From contig JAZRKE010000018.1 in assembly GCA_045646145.1 (NCBI GenBank), forward strand, positions 1 to 11,923: 11,923 nt of DNA. The letters run 5' to 3'. Each line of letters starts with the position of its first letter. Positions within the stretch are counted from its first letter, which is position 1. The position numbers and the translations under genes were made by a program. The DNA comes from SIG565 sp045646145 (GTDB taxonomy: Bacteria; Bacillota; Clostridia; Oscillospirales; Acutalibacteraceae). The notes below the pieces were generated by a model. It saw only the letters and a list, made by a program, of their open reading frames with translations, had not been told where the DNA came from and made no database searches. This document shows positions 1 through 5,649 of the stretch, one piece after another.

Positions 1-9
1 CGCGGTTTT

Positions 10-567
10 TTAAATATCTTCATCATCACAGATTATATAGGGGGATAAATAAATTTGTTCATCCTCTATATCAGCAATATTTATTATTCTTTTATCCTTA
101 GTCTTAGCATAACGAAGTGTTGCGGCGGTGCCACCCGATTTACCATCAAAAAAAGTAATAACGGTATCAGAATTATCCACCATATATCGATTTCGCTTGT
201 GGTAGCAATACTTATAATAATTTTTGCTGATATAAACTATTCGGTCTGCTTTTTTAAGCAGGGCATGGTAGCGACTTTGCCACTCAGGATTCCAAGCCTT
301 TTCCTGAGTTTCAAAGGGGACGACGGAAATAAGCCGAATATTTTTTCTCGCTTCTTTTAAAAGCGTTACTATTTCCCCTGCCACTATGTCAAACCCAAGC
401 GCCATTCCGCAATAAAAATCGGTATAACCCTCATCACTCACCGAAAATACCGCATTAATGAGTTTATTTTCAAATTCACGATATTCTTTTGTTTCGGGAC
501 TGAAATTAAAACTAAATTTATCAGGTCTGTATCCTGTAAAGCTACACGCTTTTTGAGTTTCGCTCAT
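10..567 (-). CDS. SLOG-family (YpsA/DUF1273-like) nucleotide-binding protein
   Basis: A 185-residue cytosolic protein with no signal peptide or membrane segment. It opens with CSFTGYRPDKF, continues with YCGMALGFDIVAGE near residue 52 and a SVVPFETQEKAW segment near residue 81, and ends with SDTVITFFDGKSGGTAAT before an IINI strand. This is the order expected of the SLOG Rossmann-like fold of YpsA/DUF1273 proteins, which are thought to bind nucleotides or related ligands; YpsA has been linked to cell division in Firmicutes. Length is normal for the family. It sits 3 bases after the Cys-module gene upstream, and its ribosome binding site (AGAAGG) lies in that gene's last codons, so the two are very probably cotranscribed and translationally coupled. 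After the stop the strand reads into AAAAAACCGCG at the window edge, possibly the first arm of a terminator that is cut off. Family assignment is confident; the ligand is unknown. Confidence 0.85.
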   Translation of the reverse strand: MSETQKACSFTGYRPDKFSFNFSPETKEYREFENKLINAVFSVSDEGYTDFYCGMALGFDIVAGEIVTLLKEARKNIRLISVVPFETQEKAWNPEWQSRYHALLKKADRIVYISKNYYKYCYHKRNRYMVDNSDTVITFFDGKSGGTAATLRYAKTKDKRIINIADIEDEQIYLSPYIICDDEDI

Positions 568-570
568 ATA

Positions 571-1335
571 CTACCTTCTAGGCTGAATATTGTTATTCTC
601 ATTTTCTTCATTTTCGCTATTGTCCGGCTTTTCGGGAGTATTACCCTCTCCTTCGGGGTTGTTTTCGTTTTCGGGATTATTGTTTTCGGGTTTTTCATTT
701 CCGGGAGTATCTTCATTTTCGGGAGTATCGTTTCCGGGAGTATCATTTCCGGGAGTATCTTCGCCATTTTCGCCTTCATCATCAGGGTTCTCTTCACCCG
801 GAGGTGTTTGCTCGGGGTCTTGCTCAGGATCCTGTTCAGGAAGATTCTCTTCCGGTTGATCCTCTCCTAAATTGCCCTCCACCTTTTGTGTTTCTGAATA
901 ATCGCACAATGAACAAGAGCGAACTGAATAAACTACCCCCTCCTCGTCGGCAGGTTGTGTTACCCATTCACCAAGGTCGTGCCCTAAAGCATCTTTCTCA
1001 TTGGTCGTTTTGCTTTCCCCACAGAAACAGGTATTAATTGTATATCCACCTTCGGTACAGGTAGGCTTTACAGTACTACCCTTAACCCAATTGTGAGTAT
1101 GCTCCTTTATCTGACTCCCTTCCTGTTTTTGAGTTGTGGAATTGTTTGTTCCGTTACCGGTATTATTTCCACTATTATTGGTCTGGTTTTCGGTGCTATC
1201 CCCAACTTCATCAACGGTAGGAATTGCAGGAGAAAGGCTGGTTATATATGACAAAAGAATTATAACTGCCAAAAAACCTGTTAAAATACCTAAAAATATT
1301 CCCTGCTTTTTCATTTCCTTTATATTAAATCTCAT
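571..1335 (-). CDS. membrane-anchored Cys-module protein with Pro/Glu/Asn-rich tail
   Basis: A 254-residue protein of unknown function. Residues 13-33 form one hydrophobic segment, probably an uncleaved signal anchor that places the rest outside the cell. A flexible Asn/Gly/Thr linker covers about 48-70. The module at 78-154 has His79/His81 and five cysteines (93, 103, 105, 141, 144), with the patterns PTCTEGG, CFCGE, ALGHDLGEW and CSLC. The tail, about 155-250, is acidic and low in complexity, rich in Pro, Glu, Asn and Gly, and contains DTPGN-like repeats; it looks like a surface stalk. No LPXTG motif is seen. The module matches repeats in the protein at 2999-4621, and such GHxxGEW...CxxC units are common in surface proteins of gut clostridia. 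The start follows GGAGATG with 5-base spacing and has its own promoter. It is the first gene of an operon with the SLOG gene. Metal binding by the Cys/His module is plausible but inferred. Confidence 0.75.
   Translation of the reverse strand: MRFNIKEMKKQGIFLGILTGFLAVIILLSYITSLSPAIPTVDEVGDSTENQTNNSGNNTGNGTNNSTTQKQEGSQIKEHTHNWVKGSTVKPTCTEGGYTINTCFCGESKTTNEKDALGHDLGEWVTQPADEEGVVYSVRSCSLCDYSETQKVEGNLGEDQPEENLPEQDPEQDPEQTPPGEENPDDEGENGEDTPGNDTPGNDTPENEDTPGNEKPENNNPENENNPEGEGNTPEKPDNSENEENENNNIQPRR
698..759. repeat. short tandem repeat inside the surface-protein gene
   Basis: Four near-identical copies of TTTCCGGGAGTATC start at about 698, 716, 731 and 746 (periods 18, 15 and 15). On the coding (minus) strand they encode DTPGN/DTPEN units of the Pro/Glu/Asn-rich tail. 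The copies stay in frame, so gain or loss of one unit would change tail length without a frameshift. Confidence 0.8.
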
Positions 1336-1364
1336 AAATACATCTCCAAAAGCTTGATAACATT

Positions 1365-1393
1365 ATTATACTAAATAATCGGGATATTTTCAA
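1365..1393 (-). promoter_or_regulatory. sigma-A promoter of the Cys-module/SLOG operon
   Basis: Read on the minus strand: -35 TTGAAA (complement of 1388-1393), a 17-base spacer, and -10 TATAAT (complement of 1365-1370). It lies in the 71 bases between the SulP stop and the start at 1335, so the downstream pair does not depend on read-through from the transporter gene. Confidence 0.8.
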
Positions 1394-1406
1394 TAGCCAG
1401 AAAAAA

Positions 1407-2678
1407 TTACTTTTTAATTATCCGTTTTACTAATACCATTGCATGGTGAACGCACATTCCAACCACTATTGCCACCACCAAATCGAATATAACGGTGAGC
1501 ATAAAGGTAAGAATTAAAACTAAAATATCGGCAAAGTTTTTGTGTTTTATAATGGAAACGAATTTTCTCCACTCGCTCATATTGTACGCCACCACAAATA
1601 GAATTGCGGCAATTACGGGCATTGGAATTAAGGATGCATAGGGCATTAAGAATAAAAGCACTAAAAGAAGCACCAATGAATGCACCATAGCGGCAACGGG
1701 TGTTCTGCCTCCGTTTTTAATGTTGGCGGCAGTACGTGCTATAGCGCCCGTAGCGGCGATACCGCCAAAACAAACACTCGCAATATTGCCAACGCCCTGC
1801 GCTACGAGTTCTGCATTTGAATTGTGTTTAGAGTTCACCATACCGTCTGCCACAACGCACGAAAGCAACGATTCTATCGCCGCTAAAACCGCTATTGTAA
1901 CGGCATTTGGTAGTACGGCAATTATTTTACCAACACTTAAATCCATAGCCGCAAAATCTATTTTCGGAAGCCCTGCGGGGATTGTATAAAGGTCGCCTAT
2001 AGTATAAACCCCTGTATTGAAAGACGGGATAAATGCAACCATTAAAGCGCCTACTAAAACGGCTATTAAAGAGGGCGGTACTCGTTTTTCTATCTTAGGA
2101 TAAAATATAAGTATTAAAAGGCTGACTGCACCTACTACCAGCGCCTGCCAGGTGAAAGTGCCGAGAAATTCGAAATTAGCCTCCATTTTCTCAAGCGCTT
2201 CTATCGGGCGTACGCCGTCTGCATAGGTAAGGCCTAAAAAGTCTTTAATCTGACCGAGCAGAATTGTAACGGCAATACCGCCCGTAAAGCCAACAGTTAT
2301 TGAGTGCGGTATATATTTTATAAGTCCGCCGAGTTTTAGTACGCCTAAAAGAATAAGAATAAGTCCCGCAATAACAGTGGCTATGAACAGTCCGTCCATA
2401 CCCTGTGTTGCCACAACCGACGCCACTACCGTTGCAAAGGCGGCGGTGGGACCCGCTATCTGCACTCGGCTACCGCCTAAGAGCGCTACAAAAAATCCCG
2501 CGGCAATAGCGGTGTAAATACCGCACGCGGGCTCAACACCCGACGCGAGCGCTAAAGCGATTGAAAGCGGCAGAGCAATTATTGCCACAATTATACCCGC
2601 AGTTAAATCCTTTACAAACTGAGCCTTTGTATAGGTTTTCATTACCGAAAAGAATTTCGGTTTTAAATAAGAAAACAT
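1407..2678 (-). CDS. SulP-family inorganic anion permease lacking a STAS domain
   Basis: A 423-residue, strongly hydrophobic protein of the SulP (SLC26) family, which moves sulfate, bicarbonate or related anions across the inner membrane, usually with H+ or Na+. Visible marks are an N-terminal QFVKDLTAGIIVAIIALPLS, the conserved AGPTAAF segment, and the SulP signature around ATGAIARTAANIKNGGRTP. The chain ends just after the last membrane span with a short Lys-rich tail. The cytoplasmic STAS domain that normally adds over 100 residues is missing, and the 71 bases downstream do not encode one. The start chosen is the ATG at 2678, preceded by AAGGAGA at good spacing. An in-frame upstream ATG would extend the gene to 2774 but would run through the promoter, so I reject it. 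No convincing terminator follows. Substrate cannot be read from the sequence. Confidence 0.9.
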   Translation of the reverse strand: MFSYLKPKFFSVMKTYTKAQFVKDLTAGIIVAIIALPLSIALALASGVEPACGIYTAIAAGFFVALLGGSRVQIAGPTAAFATVVASVVATQGMDGLFIATVIAGLILILLGVLKLGGLIKYIPHSITVGFTGGIAVTILLGQIKDFLGLTYADGVRPIEALEKMEANFEFLGTFTWQALVVGAVSLLILIFYPKIEKRVPPSLIAVLVGALMVAFIPSFNTGVYTIGDLYTIPAGLPKIDFAAMDLSVGKIIAVLPNAVTIAVLAAIESLLSCVVADGMVNSKHNSNAELVAQGVGNIASVCFGGIAATGAIARTAANIKNGGRTPVAAMVHSLVLLLVLLFLMPYASLIPMPVIAAILFVVAYNMSEWRKFVSIIKHKNFADILVLILTFMLTVIFDLVVAIVVGMCVHHAMVLVKRIIKK

Positions 2679-2709
2679 AATGTATCTCCTTTTCCGTTTT
2701 GCAGAGTAC

Positions 2710-2738
2710 ATTATAACACTATCAAAAAGAAATGTAAA
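2710..2738 (-). promoter_or_regulatory. sigma-A promoter of the SulP gene
   Basis: Read on the minus strand: -35 TTTACA (complement of 2733-2738), 17-base spacer, -10 TATAAT (complement of 2710-2715). Transcription would start about 25 bases before the start codon at 2678, which also rules out the longer ORF starting at 2774. It diverges from the promoter at 2794-2822. Confidence 0.85.
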
Positions 2739-2793
2739 CAATTTATAAAAAACGAGAGAGTCTACCCCACCCATACAGTATTAAAATTTTACC

Positions 2794-2822
2794 TTGTGTA
2801 AATTGCTTTGATATGGTATAAT
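2794..2822 (+). promoter_or_regulatory. sigma-A promoter of the structured leader RNA
   Basis: TTGTGT, a 17-base spacer, then a perfect TATAAT at 2817-2822. The expected first transcribed base, near 2829, falls exactly at the edge of the closing stem of the structured RNA that follows. This supports both the promoter and the RNA. Confidence 0.8.
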
Positions 2823-2827
2823 GTGGG

Positions 2828-2981
2828 TGTCACGCAATTTCATATTTCATTATTCCCTAGGGAAACATACTTTGGTAAAAGGTGTTTCTCTCTTATTCAT
2901 ATTCCTAGGGATGATGAAATTGTGTGACAACAATGAGGGACTTCACTTTTTCGGTGTGTCTCTCGCGAGGCACACTTTTTT
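2828..2981 (+). ncRNA. structured leader RNA, candidate attenuator or riboswitch
   Basis: The transcript would begin with a long hairpin. Bases 2828-2840 pair with 2917-2929 (13 bp, one G-U), a 7-base bulge (2841-2847) follows, then 2848-2853 pair with 2911-2916 and 2855-2861 with 2904-2910. Above a 15-base one-sided bulge (2889-2903), GAAACA at 2862-2867 pairs with TGTTTC at 2883-2888, and CTTT with AAAG around a GGTA loop. The 15-base bulge can also pair with 2932-2940 (9 bp including two G-U), a possible pseudoknot. Next, GAGGGAC at 2935-2941 can pair with GTCTCTC at 2958-2964, which competes with the terminator stem. The next gene starts 17 bases after the U-run with no other promoter between, so the gene requires read-through. 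I recognise no named riboswitch, T-box or 6S signature. A stand-alone small RNA or a small inverted-repeat mobile element are the alternatives. Confidence 0.6.
2954..2981 (+). terminator. intrinsic terminator in the leader, just before the surface-protein gene
   Basis: GTGTGTCTC (2954-2962) pairs with GAGGCACAC (2967-2975) over 9 bp (one G-U) around a TCGC loop, followed by six T. It lies upstream of the ribosome binding site (AAGGGG at 2988-2993), the arrangement expected of transcription attenuation. Confidence 0.85.
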
Positions 2982-2998
2982 ATAAATAAGGGGTTTTG

Positions 2999-4621
2999 AT
3001 GATGAAAAGAGTTTTAAAAATAATTTCTTTGACACTAATTTTTTCCATGATAATTTCATTGAAAATGATTGGAATTAAGGCAACTGCTGCACAACTTTCA
3101 ACTAGTTGGATAGGGAATTACATATATTCTTATGATACTTTAACAGGTGAAGCATACATAAAAAACGCTGATCCACAACTTTTACGCGGAGACATTACTA
3201 TTCCTTCAACATATAATAATTACCAAATTGTATCTATAGGTTATTCTGCTTTTTATTACTGCAATCAAATAACAAGTATTACTATTCCGAATACCATAGT
3301 TCGTATTGGAGAATCAGCATTTTATAATTGCTATAATATTACAAGCATAACCATACCAGATTCCATAACTAGCATAGGAGTAAATGCATTCAATTCTTGT
3401 TCAAGTATTACTGATGTGTGGTACACAGGTAGTGAAATTGATAAAAACAATATAACCATTGGACAGGGTAATTCTGATTTAAAAAATGCAACCTGGCATT
3501 ATGATAGTTGCCCCATAGGCGCCCCTCATTCATACGATAACGACTGCGACACTACTTGTAACAGTTGCGGTAAGGTGCGGCCTGTATCAGAACATACTTA
3601 TGAAAATGCTTGTGATACAACCTGTAATATCTGTAAAGAGGCAAGGACAGTTCCCCATTCTTATGATAATTCATGTGATACACAATGTAATATTTGTAAC
3701 AATAGTAGAACAATCTCGCACACCTATGGTGAATGGGAAGTTACGAAACAAGCTTCTTGTACCGAAAGCGGCACCAAAACTCGAAAATGTGGAGTTTGTT
3801 CTAAAATAGAATCTGATACCTTTTCTTCGCTTGGGCACAATTTTTCAACCGAGTGGACAACTGATAAAAAAGCAACTTGCACGACTGCGGGAAGTAAATC
3901 TAATCACTGTACTCGTTGTTCGGCAACAAGTAACAACACCACAATTTCGGCAAGTGGTCATAGTTGGGGTGAATGGATTATAGAAAAGAAAGCCACCGAT
4001 AATACCGAAGGCCTTTCCGTAAGGAAATGTGGTGAATGTGATTTAAAAGAAACCCAAACTATTGCGAAACTTGCCGCCGATGGTCATACACACAAGTTTG
4101 GCGAATGGCAGATAATAAAAGCTGCTACCTGTAAAGAAAAAGGAAATGCCACAAGAATATGTTCTATTTGCAAAGAACAAGAACAAAAGGAATTGTTGGC
4201 AACAGGACATCAGGTTGGCGAATGGGTAGAAACTTCTGCCACATGCACAAATGATGGCGCCCGTGAACGAACTTGTGTTATTTGTAATGAAACTGAAAAA
4301 ATTACAATTAAGGCTTTGGGTCATAATTTTGAAAACCCTGTTGTTATAAAAGAGCCCACCGATAGCGAAAAAGGTATAAAACAAGGCAAATGCAAACGTT
4401 GTGGAGAAGAAACAACAGAAGAAATACCCGCCCTATTAAGTGATAATACTTCAAATATAGATTCTAATAAAAAAACAGATGGAGTAATTGAAGATAACAA
4501 GGATAAGAACACAAATAATAATTGGGTTATATGGACAATTATTGGTGTGCTTGTTTTGGTCGGAATGGGTTTTGGTGTGTATTTGATTCTAAAAAAGAAT
4601 CGTCCTAACAATCAAGAGTGA
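2999..4621 (+). CDS. surface protein with leucine-rich repeats, Cys-rich repeats and C-terminal membrane anchor
   Basis: About 540 residues. A Lys/Arg-led hydrophobic signal peptide spans about 1-31. Three 23-residue BspA-type (LRR_5-like) leucine-rich repeats lie near 77-145, with the SAF..C..ITSITIP pattern. Three short repeats of the form HxYxNxCDTxCNxC fill about 177-240. Five to six ~40-residue repeats then follow to about 478, with the pattern GHxxGEW...ATCxxxGxxxRxCxxCxxxE. Two of these lack the first Cys (ATDNTEG, PTDSEKG). A polar linker and a single membrane span (about 508-532) with a short basic tail finish the protein, so it is probably held in the membrane and exposed outside. 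AAGGGG at 2988-2993 supports ATG 2999 or ATG 3002; the TTG at 2996 is unlikely. Its base composition is visibly more AT-rich than ackA or galK, suggesting accessory origin. Adhesion or metal binding is inferred, not shown. Confidence 0.8.
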   Translation: MMKRVLKIISLTLIFSMIISLKMIGIKATAAQLSTSWIGNYIYSYDTLTGEAYIKNADPQLLRGDITIPSTYNNYQIVSIGYSAFYYCNQITSITIPNTIVRIGESAFYNCYNITSITIPDSITSIGVNAFNSCSSITDVWYTGSEIDKNNITIGQGNSDLKNATWHYDSCPIGAPHSYDNDCDTTCNSCGKVRPVSEHTYENACDTTCNICKEARTVPHSYDNSCDTQCNICNNSRTISHTYGEWEVTKQASCTESGTKTRKCGVCSKIESDTFSSLGHNFSTEWTTDKKATCTTAGSKSNHCTRCSATSNNTTISASGHSWGEWIIEKKATDNTEGLSVRKCGECDLKETQTIAKLAADGHTHKFGEWQIIKAATCKEKGNATRICSICKEQEQKELLATGHQVGEWVETSATCTNDGARERTCVICNETEKITIKALGHNFENPVVIKEPTDSEKGIKQGKCKRCGEETTEEIPALLSDNTSNIDSNKKTDGVIEDNKDKNTNNNWVIWTIIGVLVLVGMGFGVYLILKKNRPNNQE

Positions 4622-4662
4622 TACAAAAACTCTTGTTATACCGAAAAATTATATAACATTTT

Positions 4663-4691
4663 AAGCGACGGAATATTTTCGTCGCTTTTTT
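4663..4691 (+). terminator. intrinsic terminator of the surface-protein gene
   Basis: AAGCGACG (4663-4670) pairs with CGTCGCTT (4680-4687) over 8 bp with a 9-base loop; the T-run covers 4686-4691. It lies 42 bases after the stop codon. Confidence 0.85.
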
Positions 4692-4693
4692 AT

Positions 4694-4746
4694 TTGACTT
4701 TTAAATATTTTTCTAGAATACTAATATTGTATTTAGATAATACAAT
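4694..4746 (+). promoter_or_regulatory. possible promoter with operator-like inverted repeat, no clear gene
   Basis: TTGACT (4694-4699), 17 bases, then AATACT (4717-4722) form a weak promoter match. At the expected start lies a perfect inverted repeat, ATTGTATT-5-AATACAAT (4726-4746). No intact gene follows: an ATG at 4745 is followed at once by TAA, and 24 open codons (4751-4822) then run to a TGA inside the Fic terminator stem. The rest of the gap between 4692 and 4810 shows nothing else. Confidence 0.3.
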
Positions 4747-4809
4747 GTAAGAGGAATTTAAAAACGAAATAAAAGAAGGAGCAATATTTTATCTTTTAAG
4801 ATTACACAC

Positions 4810-4839
4810 AAAAAACCCCGCCTGAATTTTTTCAGGCGG
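4810..4839 (-). terminator. intrinsic terminator of the Fic gene
   Basis: On the minus strand CCGCCTGAA pairs with TTCAGGCGG (4818-4839) around a 4-base loop, followed by GG and six T (the A-run at 4810-4815). It lies 9 bases after the fic stop codon. Confidence 0.9.
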
Positions 4840-4848
4840 CTGCTATTT

Positions 4849-5451
4849 TTATAAATCTTCTGCTTTAAAGGTTGTATAATCTTCATAGTAATAGCTATGG
4901 TCGATACCTTTCATAAAAACCTCACGGTCGGTGATTTTATCGGTCAAGGCTTTCTTTAAAATGTGCTTGATTTCAATATCCTTAATAGGACTGCGCTCCA
5001 TAGCGAGCAAATAATCATCTTTATCTACAAGACGCCAATCAACAACCTTGCCGATTTCTTTTTTTAGTATGCAATCAAGCCAAATGCGTGTTGCTCTGCC
5101 ATTGCCTTCACGAAAAGGATGAGCAATATTCATTTCAACATATTTCTCGATTATTTCATCAAAAGTTCCTTGCGGCATTTTATCAATATTCTGAAGAGCC
5201 GCTTCAAGATACATTAAAGGTGCAAAGCGGAAATTACCCTTTGCTATGTTCACGGTGCGGATTTTGCCTGCAAAATCATAAATATCTTCAAACAATGCTT
5301 TATGAATAGCAACAAGAGATGCGGTTTTGCCTGCCTCTAAAGTATCTAATGTACCGTTTTCAAAAAGCAGAGCGGCTTTTTTCTTGCTGATTTTCTCTTC
5401 TTCTTTTGCAAGTTCAGCGGCAGATGTTATACCTAATTTATTTTCAAGCAT
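4849..5451 (-). CDS. class III Fic-domain AMP-transferase (NmFic-like)
   Basis: A 200-residue Fic protein. Such enzymes transfer AMP from ATP to hydroxyl side chains of target proteins; small class III members act on bacterial targets such as DNA gyrase. The catalytic motif HPFREGNGRATR is complete at 111-122 (His111, Glu115, Arg119, Arg122), with the upstream YDFAGKIR and GNFRFAP segments. The C-terminus holds SYYYED at 186-191, where the class III inhibitory helix carries [S/T]xxxE[G/N]. The autoinhibitory Ser and Glu are present, but the last position is Asp. Layout and length closely resemble Neisseria NmFic (recalled, not aligned here). The start at 5451 has GAGG seven bases before it; an in-frame ATG at 5469 lacks a ribosome binding site. 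It has its own promoter and terminator, and no separate antitoxin gene adjoins, as expected for class III. Confidence 0.9.
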   Translation of the reverse strand: MLENKLGITSAAELAKEEEKISKKKAALLFENGTLDTLEAGKTASLVAIHKALFEDIYDFAGKIRTVNIAKGNFRFAPLMYLEAALQNIDKMPQGTFDEIIEKYVEMNIAHPFREGNGRATRIWLDCILKKEIGKVVDWRLVDKDDYLLAMERSPIKDIEIKHILKKALTDKITDREVFMKGIDHSYYYEDYTTFKAEDL

Positions 5452-5482
5452 ATCCTCACCTCGTTTCATAAACTATATTTAT

Positions 5483-5511
5483 ATTATACCATACCGTAAT
5501 GTTTTTTACAA
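5483..5511 (-). promoter_or_regulatory. sigma-A promoter of the Fic gene
   Basis: On the minus strand: -35 TTGTAA (complement of 5506-5511), 17-base spacer, -10 TATAAT (complement of 5483-5488), about 32 bases before the chosen start codon. Confidence 0.75.
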
Positions 5512-5520
5512 CATAAAGTT

Positions 5521-5618
5521 AACGGAACGGCACACAGGCCGTTCCCTACGATATGAATATTTTATATCCGTGCCGAAGGCACCGCACCTCTTCACTATTA
5601 CCTCTTACTTATTACTTC
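5521..5618. repeat. structured intergenic repeat-like element
   Basis: Non-coding DNA with three visible parts: a perfect inverted repeat GGAACGGC-6-GCCGTTCC (5524-5545), a small hairpin GTGCC-GAA-GGCAC (5570-5582), and three 7-base tandem units CTATTAC, CTCTTAC, TTATTAC (5595-5615). Elements of this look (a GGAACGG...CCGTTCC hairpin with CTATTAC-like runs) are, to my recollection, dispersed between genes in gut clostridial genomes. Only one copy is in this window, so the repeat status is not shown here. Confidence 0.5.
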
Positions 5619-5649
5619 AAAAAAAGACGGCTATTCGCCGCCTTTTTTT
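5619..5649 (-). terminator. intrinsic terminator overlapping the deacetylase stop codon
   Basis: On the minus strand A7 and GGCGGC are followed by a 5-base loop and GCCGTC plus T7 (T-run is the complement of 5619-5625). The 5' arm and A-run encode the last residues (Lys-Lys-Gly-Gly) and the loop contains the stop codon. With T7 also at 5643-5649 on the plus strand, it could work in both directions. Confidence 0.85.

Noticed and set aside
698..759. CRISPR-like array
   Set aside because: The 15-base units are contiguous and in frame with a coding tail; there are no spacers.
553..870. Plus-strand open frames over 553-870
   Set aside because: They mirror the low-complexity Pro/Glu/Asn tail of the minus-strand gene and have no ribosome binding site or recognisable protein features.
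2679..2774. N-terminal extension of the SulP gene by an upstream in-frame ATG
   Set aside because: The extension covers the promoter (2710-2738). The inner ATG at 2678 has AAGGAGA and begins the typical family sequence.
2828..2929. Miniature inverted-repeat transposable element
   Set aside because: The ends are inverted copies, but no flanking target duplication is seen and the promoter start coincides with the stem edge. Kept only as an alternative to the leader RNA.
4043..4611. Minus-strand open frames opposite the Cys-rich repeats
   Set aside because: They arise from the repeat composition of the plus-strand gene; no start signals or known domains.
4849..5469. Toxin-antitoxin pair around the Fic gene
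   Set aside because: No antitoxin-like gene adjoins. Class III Fic proteins carry their inhibitory helix in the same chain, which is seen here.
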